Translations under genes and position numbers: made by a program | Shown here: in pieces, positions 13,259 through 17,107 of the stretch | Numbering within the stretch: the stretch's first letter is position 1 | Layout: each line of letters begins with the position of its first letter | The notes under the pieces: model-generated | What the model was told of the DNA's origin: nothing | Databases searched by the model: none | The model's input: only the letters and a program-made list of their open reading frames with translations | NCBI GenBank assembly: GCA_021820805.1 | Contig: JAKADF010000019.1 | Coordinates: forward strand, 1 to 17,107 | DNA from: Bacillota bacterium | GTDB taxonomy: Bacteria; Bacillota; Bacilli; Alicyclobacillales; Alicyclobacillaceae | Reading direction: 5' to 3' | DNA length: 17,107 nucleotides

Positions 13259-14980
13259 TTAGTTGGAGCTATGGCTTTGATCGATCCAGATGTATTGGAA
13301 TGGATCATACATAACCGGGCTGGTATAGAAGCCATGGACCCAAGATTGTACGCCATAATAGCCTTCAACTTGATAAAGTGGTATCCAAGTTGCATCTTTC
13401 ATCACTTGATTTGTGACCTTTGCGTACAATTCATTTCGCTTCGATTGATCTGTCGAATACTGCGCCTGATTCAACCATGCGTCCACCTGCGGGTTGTCAT
13501 ACATTGTTAAGTTGTTCTGCGGCCTTTGGTTTGAGTTGAGCAGTGTGTTCAGGAAGTCAGATGGGTCTGGGAAGTCTTGCTGCCAACCACTGACAAACAT
13601 TTGATCCGTTCCGGTCATAACCTTAGACAAGAAGTCTTTCCAAGTAGTCTCGTGCAGGTTCACCTTAATCCCAATTTGTTGCATCATCGATTGAAGAGCC
13701 TGATCTACCTTTACTGCGTCAGGCGTATTCTGGTCGTACATATCTATAGTAAGCCCGTTTGCAAATCCTGCTTGCTTAAGTAATTGTTTAGCTTTGGTTA
13801 TATTAAGGCTGTACGTTGCATCGGGATCTAACTGCTTAACATAGCCTTGCATTCCTTGAGGAAGTGGTTGATTGAGCGGAAGAACTGCATTATTGTTCAG
13901 TTTAACAATTTGCTGGTCATCAAATGCATATTCCATAGCTTGACGCACTAATACATTACTAAGTGGATTCGCCTTGCCGTTCAGCGTCTTGCTTACATTT
14001 AAACCAACGTACTGAATGGTATTAAGTGGTTGTTTCTGCACTAACTTGCTAAATTTAGGATTGTTCATAATCGTCGGGAATGAACTGGTTGGGATACCGT
14101 CTCCGCCGATGGTCCAAGGTGTCATAAACGCTGTCGAACCTTGTTCCCAGTGCATAGCATCTACTTGTTCATTGTTGTTGATGCTGAATGTGACTTGATT
14201 TAGATATGGCAGTTGATTTCCGTATTGGTCTTTCTGCCAGTAATGAGGATTGCGCTTTAGAACAACTTTATCCTGGCCGTTTGAAACAAGTTGAAATGGA
14301 CCGGTACCCATTGCTTTTGAGGTATCGAGAGCTGCATTGCCAACCTGGCTTACAAACTTAGGATCAACGGCTGATATAAACGGCATTGCTAATATTTGAA
14401 GGAAGAAGGCTTGAGGTTTTACAAGTTTAACTACGAGTGTATTGTCATCCGGTGTGGTTATACCGCTAATTGTTTTTGCTTTGCCATCAAAGAATTGCTG
14501 TGCACCTTGAATATCTAAAAAGAAACTAGAACCAGGCGATGGCTTTGGCTGCAATTTCGGGTTTAAGACACGCTCAAACTCGTCTACAAAATCCTGGGCT
14601 TTTACTGAATCACCATTCCAGTATGTAACGCCTTTGCGAATGTGGAATGTATATGTCAATCCATCTGAAGATACTTCATAAGACTGTGCCAAGTCCCCTA
14701 CGATGTTATAGGTATTTTTTTGATAAGTTACTAAAGGCTCGTACAATTGTTCGTCAACTTCTGCAGATGTTGTGTCATATGCAACGGCAGGGTCTAAATC
14801 AGGAACTGCCTGTGTTAAATCTACGGTGATATTTCCGCCCATTTGCGGTTTTTGCGATGCAGTATTTGCACTAGAGTTCGCCGTATTGCTGCCAGTGTTT
14901 GCACCGCAGCCAGCAAGCAAAAGTCCGAGAGCACTGACTGAAGCGGCTAACGCTGCGCCCTGCTTCCATACTTTCTTCAT
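13259..14980 (-). CDS. OppA-like oligopeptide-binding lipoprotein (SBP family 5)
   Basis: A 573-residue extracellular substrate-binding lipoprotein for an ABC peptide importer. It has a basic N-terminus, hydrophobic core and lipobox LLAGC with lipidated Cys25, then a Ser/Asn/Thr-rich linker and a family 5 binding domain (PF00496). That domain shows DLDPAVAYDTTSAEVDEQLYEPLV, the diagnostic DGLTYTFHIRKGVTYWNGD, VKAQDFVDEFERVL, GTGPFQL and FVSGWQQDFPDPSDFLN. Length is normal for OppA/DppA. The ATG at 14978-14980 has GAGGGA a few bases upstream. No permease or ATPase genes lie next to it, so it is an orphan binding protein that must borrow a transporter encoded elsewhere. It is divergent from pit and has its own near-consensus promoter and terminator. 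Confidence 0.94.
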   Translation of the reverse strand: MKKVWKQGAALAASVSALGLLLAGCGANTGSNTANSSANTASQKPQMGGNITVDLTQAVPDLDPAVAYDTTSAEVDEQLYEPLVTYQKNTYNIVGDLAQSYEVSSDGLTYTFHIRKGVTYWNGDSVKAQDFVDEFERVLNPKLQPKPSPGSSFFLDIQGAQQFFDGKAKTISGITTPDDNTLVVKLVKPQAFFLQILAMPFISAVDPKFVSQVGNAALDTSKAMGTGPFQLVSNGQDKVVLKRNPHYWQKDQYGNQLPYLNQVTFSINNNEQVDAMHWEQGSTAFMTPWTIGGDGIPTSSFPTIMNNPKFSKLVQKQPLNTIQYVGLNVSKTLNGKANPLSNVLVRQAMEYAFDDQQIVKLNNNAVLPLNQPLPQGMQGYVKQLDPDATYSLNITKAKQLLKQAGFANGLTIDMYDQNTPDAVKVDQALQSMMQQIGIKVNLHETTWKDFLSKVMTGTDQMFVSGWQQDFPDPSDFLNTLLNSNQRPQNNLTMYDNPQVDAWLNQAQYSTDQSKRNELYAKVTNQVMKDATWIPLYQVEGYYGVQSWVHGFYTSPVMYDPFQYIWIDQSHSSN

Positions 14981-15006
14981 TACACTTTCCCTCTTTTCTT
15001 TATATC

Positions 15007-15039
15007 TATTGTCGATTTAGTTGATATATTTCGACAATA
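15007..15039 (-). promoter_or_regulatory. 9-bp inverted repeat in the oppA-pit divergent region
   Basis: TATTGTCGA (15007-15015) and TCGACAATA (15031-15039) are exact reverse complements around 15 bases. The element begins just downstream of the inferred oppA start point (about 15043), and its right arm overlaps the candidate -35 of pit. A dimeric repressor bound here could affect both genes; a leader RNA hairpin is the alternative. The repeat is certain; the role is inferred. Confidence 0.45.
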
Positions 15040-15057
15040 TTTTGTCTAAATTATAAG
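15031..15057 (+). promoter_or_regulatory. Possible pit promoter
   Basis: TCGACA (15031-15036, five of six to consensus) and TATAAG (15052-15057, five of six) are separated by 15 bases, which is short for sigma-A. The -10 overlaps the oppA -10 on the other strand, so the two promoters would compete. Confidence 0.3.
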
Positions 15058-15077
15058 TCTAGTTACTGATTTGTCAA
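15050..15077 (-). promoter_or_regulatory. Near-consensus sigma-A promoter for the oppA-like gene
   Basis: On the minus strand TTGACA (15072-15077) and TATAAT (15050-15055), both exact consensus hexamers, are separated by 16 bases. Start near 15043 gives a leader of about 62 bases before the ATG at 14980. One of the two best promoter matches in the window. Confidence 0.75.
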
Positions 15078-15110
15078 ATTTATTTCAAGATAGTGAAAGG
15101 AGGAAGCAAA

Positions 15111-15155
15111 TTGGAATATATTAATGATAAAGAATTTAAACAGTATTGGTATTAG
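15111..15155 (+). CDS. Putative 14-codon leader peptide upstream of pit
   Basis: A perfect SD, AAAGGAGG (15096-15103), stands seven bases before TTG 15111, which opens a frame for MEYINDKEFKQYWY and ends at TAG 15153-15155. This is the strongest ribosome binding site in the region, yet no normal gene uses it: pit starts 25 bases past the stop with its own GGAG and in another frame. The peptide is rich in aromatic residues (Y, F, Y, W, Y in the 14). It may be an attenuation-type or coupling leader peptide, or the start of a gene lost by deletion. A second short frame from ATG 15124 has no well-placed SD. Confidence 0.4.
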   Translation: MEYINDKEFKQYWY

Positions 15156-15180
15156 ACAAAAAATCTTGGAGTGATTAAAA

Positions 15181-16158
15181 ATGATTGTAGAGGCAAGTGT
15201 TCTTGTACTTGTTGTCTTGGCATTTGCCTGGAGTATTGGTGCACATTACACCGGTGCTTGCATGGGAATGCCTTATGGATCAGGTTCTATCCGTCTCATA
15301 CCAGCCCTGTTCTTAATGGCTGTTTTGGCAATGTTCGGCGCCATTTTTGCAAGCCACGGTGTCGAAACAACTGTTGGGCTGCAAATTATAGACGCAAGTA
15401 AAGTGACAGTGAGTGCAGCGCTTGTAATTATTATCGCAGCATTTGTTCTTACAACGGTATATACTGCATGGAAAATCCCTACATCCACAATTCAAATTCT
15501 CGTATTTTGTGTAGTTGGAACGGCGCTTGGCGCAGGTATCGCAGTACACTGGTTTATGATTTTAAAATTAGCAGTTGTATGGGTGCTTGCACCTGTGATT
15601 TCGCTTTTATTAGGGTACGTATTTACGCATGGAGTTGACCGGATTGTTGGATTCAAACCGGAACAAAGCGGACATCATGCGGCAACAATCCGCACACTAA
15701 GTACGATTCTTGTAATCGTTGGGGCAGCGGCATCGTTTACTATGGGCGCAAATGATGTATCTAACGCTACCGGCGTTTTCATCATGACGCATCTGTTCAA
15801 TGTTTGGATGGCTGGTACCATTGGCGGTATTGGTCTTCTTATCGGCGTTTTGACTTGGGGAAAACCTCTATTAAAGAAAGTCGCCTTTGATATTGTACAT
15901 GTAGATCTGTCTATGGCCAGCGCAGCACAACTTGTGCAAGCTTTAGTTGTGCTTTTGGCCGTGGCTTTTGGTTTTTTTACATCCATGAACCAAGCATTAG
16001 TCGGTGCAATGATGGGTGCAGGCATTGCACGAGGGACGGGTACAATTGAATGGAAAGCAGTAAAGAATATTGTTAAGGGATGGATTATAGCGCCAATCTC
16101 CGGAATCATAATTGCATTTCTGCTAGCAAAATCAGCAGAGATTTGGTTCACATTGTAA
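15181..16158 (+). CDS. PiT-family inorganic anion transporter (phosphate or sulfate)
   Basis: A 325-residue membrane protein with about ten helices and the inverted-repeat PiT layout. The second repeat keeps the classic GANDVSNATG (189-198), which binds anion and cation in phosphate transporters. The first repeat has the altered GAHYTGACMG (20-29) followed by MPYGSGSI. The later STTH-type motifs are also changed, to IPTSTIQ (99-105) and FFTSMNQALVGAMMGAG (265-281). PiT members carry phosphate, or sulfate as in Bacillus CysP, with H+ or Na+; the substrate here is open. The start is supported by GGAGTG (15168-15173). The DUF47/PhoU-like partner often found beside pit genes is absent. A short leader frame with a perfect SD lies just upstream. 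Confidence 0.85.
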   Translation: MIVEASVLVLVVLAFAWSIGAHYTGACMGMPYGSGSIRLIPALFLMAVLAMFGAIFASHGVETTVGLQIIDASKVTVSAALVIIIAAFVLTTVYTAWKIPTSTIQILVFCVVGTALGAGIAVHWFMILKLAVVWVLAPVISLLLGYVFTHGVDRIVGFKPEQSGHHAATIRTLSTILVIVGAAASFTMGANDVSNATGVFIMTHLFNVWMAGTIGGIGLLIGVLTWGKPLLKKVAFDIVHVDLSMASAAQLVQALVVLLAVAFGFFTSMNQALVGAMMGAGIARGTGTIEWKAVKNIVKGWIIAPISGIIIAFLLAKSAEIWFTL

Positions 16159-16182
16159 CGTAAATCGGTTAAATAGATTCGA

Positions 16183-16205
16183 CGATTAGGCGATTAGGCG
16201 ATTAG
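16183..16205. repeat. 8-bp tandem repeat CGATTAGG, about 2.9 copies
   Basis: CGATTAGG is repeated head to tail at 16183-16190 and 16191-16198, with a partial third copy at 16199-16205, in the gap between the convergent pit and ABC genes. It is framed by AATCGGTT (16163-16170) and its reverse complement AACCGATT (16226-16233). The rest of the 150-bp gap holds short GC-rich dyads such as CGCG-GATTT-CGCG near 16276 but no clear terminator with a T-tract. Confidence 0.75.
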
Positions 16206-16309
16206 CAATTCAGCAATTTCAGTTAAACCGATTGTCGATATGAATCGTTTGATTGGTTCGAGATCAGATCATTTGCGCGGATTTCGCGGTAGAATCTTGT
16301 CGGATCGCG

Positions 16310-17107
16310 TTAAATAATTTCACTTTGTGGAGTTCCCCCAGTAAATTGGCTGTTATATAATTCGGCATAAAAGCCGCCTTTTGCAAGAAGTGATTGATGA
16401 GTTCCTTGTTCTACGACCCGCCCTCCATTCATGACGATGATTAAATCTGCTTCCCGAATGGTTGAGAGTCGATGGGCAATAACGAAACTCGTTCTTCCCT
16501 GCATAAGTGGCTTCATTGCTTTTTGAATCTGAATTTCTGTACGTGTATCAACGCTGCTTGTGGCTTCATCCAAAATGAGAATTGCCGGATTTGATAGTAT
16601 AGCGCGTGCAATCGTAAGAAGTTGTTTTTGACCTTGCGAAATGTTTGAAGCCTCTTCATTTAGAATGGTGTCATAACCGTTTGGAAGCGTACGAATGAAG
16701 TGGTCTGCATGTGCGGCTTTCGCTGCTTGAATAATGTCTTCCTCTGTTGCATTCTCGCGCCCATAAGCAATGTTATCTCGAATATTGCCGTAAAAAAGCC
16801 AAGTGTCTTGCAGAACCATTCCGAACATACTGTGCAGGTTACTCCGTTTAAGCTCTTTAATACTTAAACCGTCAATTGTGATTTTTCCCGAGTCAATTTC
16901 ATAGAACCGCATGAGCAGATTGACCAGCGTAGTTTTTCCGGCACCAGTAGGTCCGACAATGGCGATGGTCTGTCCTGCAGACACGTCTATATTCAGGTTT
17001 TTGAGGACAGAAACATTCTTTTTATAGCTAAAGATTACGTTCTGGAACTGAACTTCACCTTTTGGAGATTGAATAACTTTGGCTCCTTCTGCTTCCGGAG
17101 TTTCCTC
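16310..17107 (-). CDS. ABC exporter, C-terminal nucleotide-binding domain (5'-truncated by window edge)
   Basis: The minus-strand frame is open to the last base of the window, so the N-terminal membrane domain (usually about 300 or more residues) lies outside; 265 residues are visible. The linker leads into VQFQNVIFSYK (aromatic A-loop Tyr28), Walker A GPTGAGKT (52-59), a Q-loop in VLQDTWLFYGNIRDNIAYG (Gln100), the signature NISQGQKQ (155-162), Walker B AILILDE (175-181), D-loop SVDT and H-loop IAHRL (His212). All catalytic elements are intact. The SQGQ form of the signature, instead of SGGQ, is typical of many YfiC-like multidrug half-exporters that often work as heterodimers. The protein energises export of drugs or lipids across the cytoplasmic membrane. 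It converges on pit. Confidence 0.93.
   Translation of the reverse strand, partial: EETPEAEGAKVIQSPKGEVQFQNVIFSYKKNVSVLKNLNIDVSAGQTIAIVGPTGAGKTTLVNLLMRFYEIDSGKITIDGLSIKELKRSNLHSMFGMVLQDTWLFYGNIRDNIAYGRENATEEDIIQAAKAAHADHFIRTLPNGYDTILNEEASNISQGQKQLLTIARAILSNPAILILDEATSSVDTRTEIQIQKAMKPLMQGRTSFVIAHRLSTIREADLIIVMNGGRVVEQGTHQSLLAKGGFYAELYNSQFTGGTPQSEII

Noticed and set aside
16183..16220. CRISPR-like array
   Set aside because: The units are 8 bp, directly adjacent and without spacers; this is a simple tandem repeat.
1..17107. tRNA, rRNA, insertion sequence or prophage genes
   Set aside because: No cloverleaf-like sequence, rRNA motif, transposase or phage gene was recognised on either strand.

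Overview
The window comes from an endospore-forming member of the Bacillota (Bacilli). The evidence is a complete GerA-type spore germinant receptor operon, a DUF3231 protein, a CBO0543-type membrane protein and a YheC/YheD-type ATP-grasp protein, with strong GGAGG-like ribosome binding sites and moderately AT-rich DNA. An Alicyclobacillus-like lineage is possible but is only a guess. There are no rRNA or tRNA genes, no CRISPR array and no recognisable insertion sequence.

Layout. (1) 2-2176, plus: the 3' part of a multi-PAS GGDEF diguanylate cyclase that enters from the left edge. (2) 2253-3461, plus: a DHA1 (MdtG-like) MFS exporter whose start lies inside an 11-bp perfect inverted repeat. 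It converges on (3) 3497-5137, minus: a DHA2/EmrB-type 14-helix MFS exporter with a near-consensus sigma-A promoter and a long leader containing a nested dyad. (4) 5357-5546: no gene, but a strong hairpin. (5) 5547-6077, minus (DUF3231) and 6229-6726, plus (CBO0543 family) are divergent; a plausible forespore-type promoter precedes the DUF3231 gene. (6) 6899-11043, plus: a tightly packed germinant receptor operon in the order gerA, gerC, small two-helix protein, gerB. (7) 11088-11321: remnant of a histidine kinase with an internal deletion. (8) 11328-12101, minus: short YheC/D-type ATP-grasp protein. (9) 12240-13103, minus: EamA/DMT transporter with a leader hairpin covering its ribosome binding site. 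(10) 13259-14980, minus: an OppA-like lipoprotein with no permease genes nearby, divergent from (11) 15181-16158, plus: a PiT-family anion transporter. Between them are a near-consensus oppA promoter, a 9-bp inverted repeat and a 14-codon leader ORF with a perfect Shine-Dalgarno. (12) 16310-17107, minus: C-terminal ATPase part of an ABC exporter leaving the right edge.

How it fits together. The centre (5.5-12.1 kb) is a spore-biology cluster: the Ger proteins form a germinant sensor in the inner spore membrane, and DUF3231, CBO0543 and YheC/D families are associated with spores or spore-formers. The flanks hold efflux pumps and nutrient uptake genes, several with palindromes or hairpins at their control regions. 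No wholly new system is evident. The best leads are the A-C-2TM-B receptor operon, the deleted kinase remnant beside it, the putative leader peptide before pit, and the set of leader hairpins.
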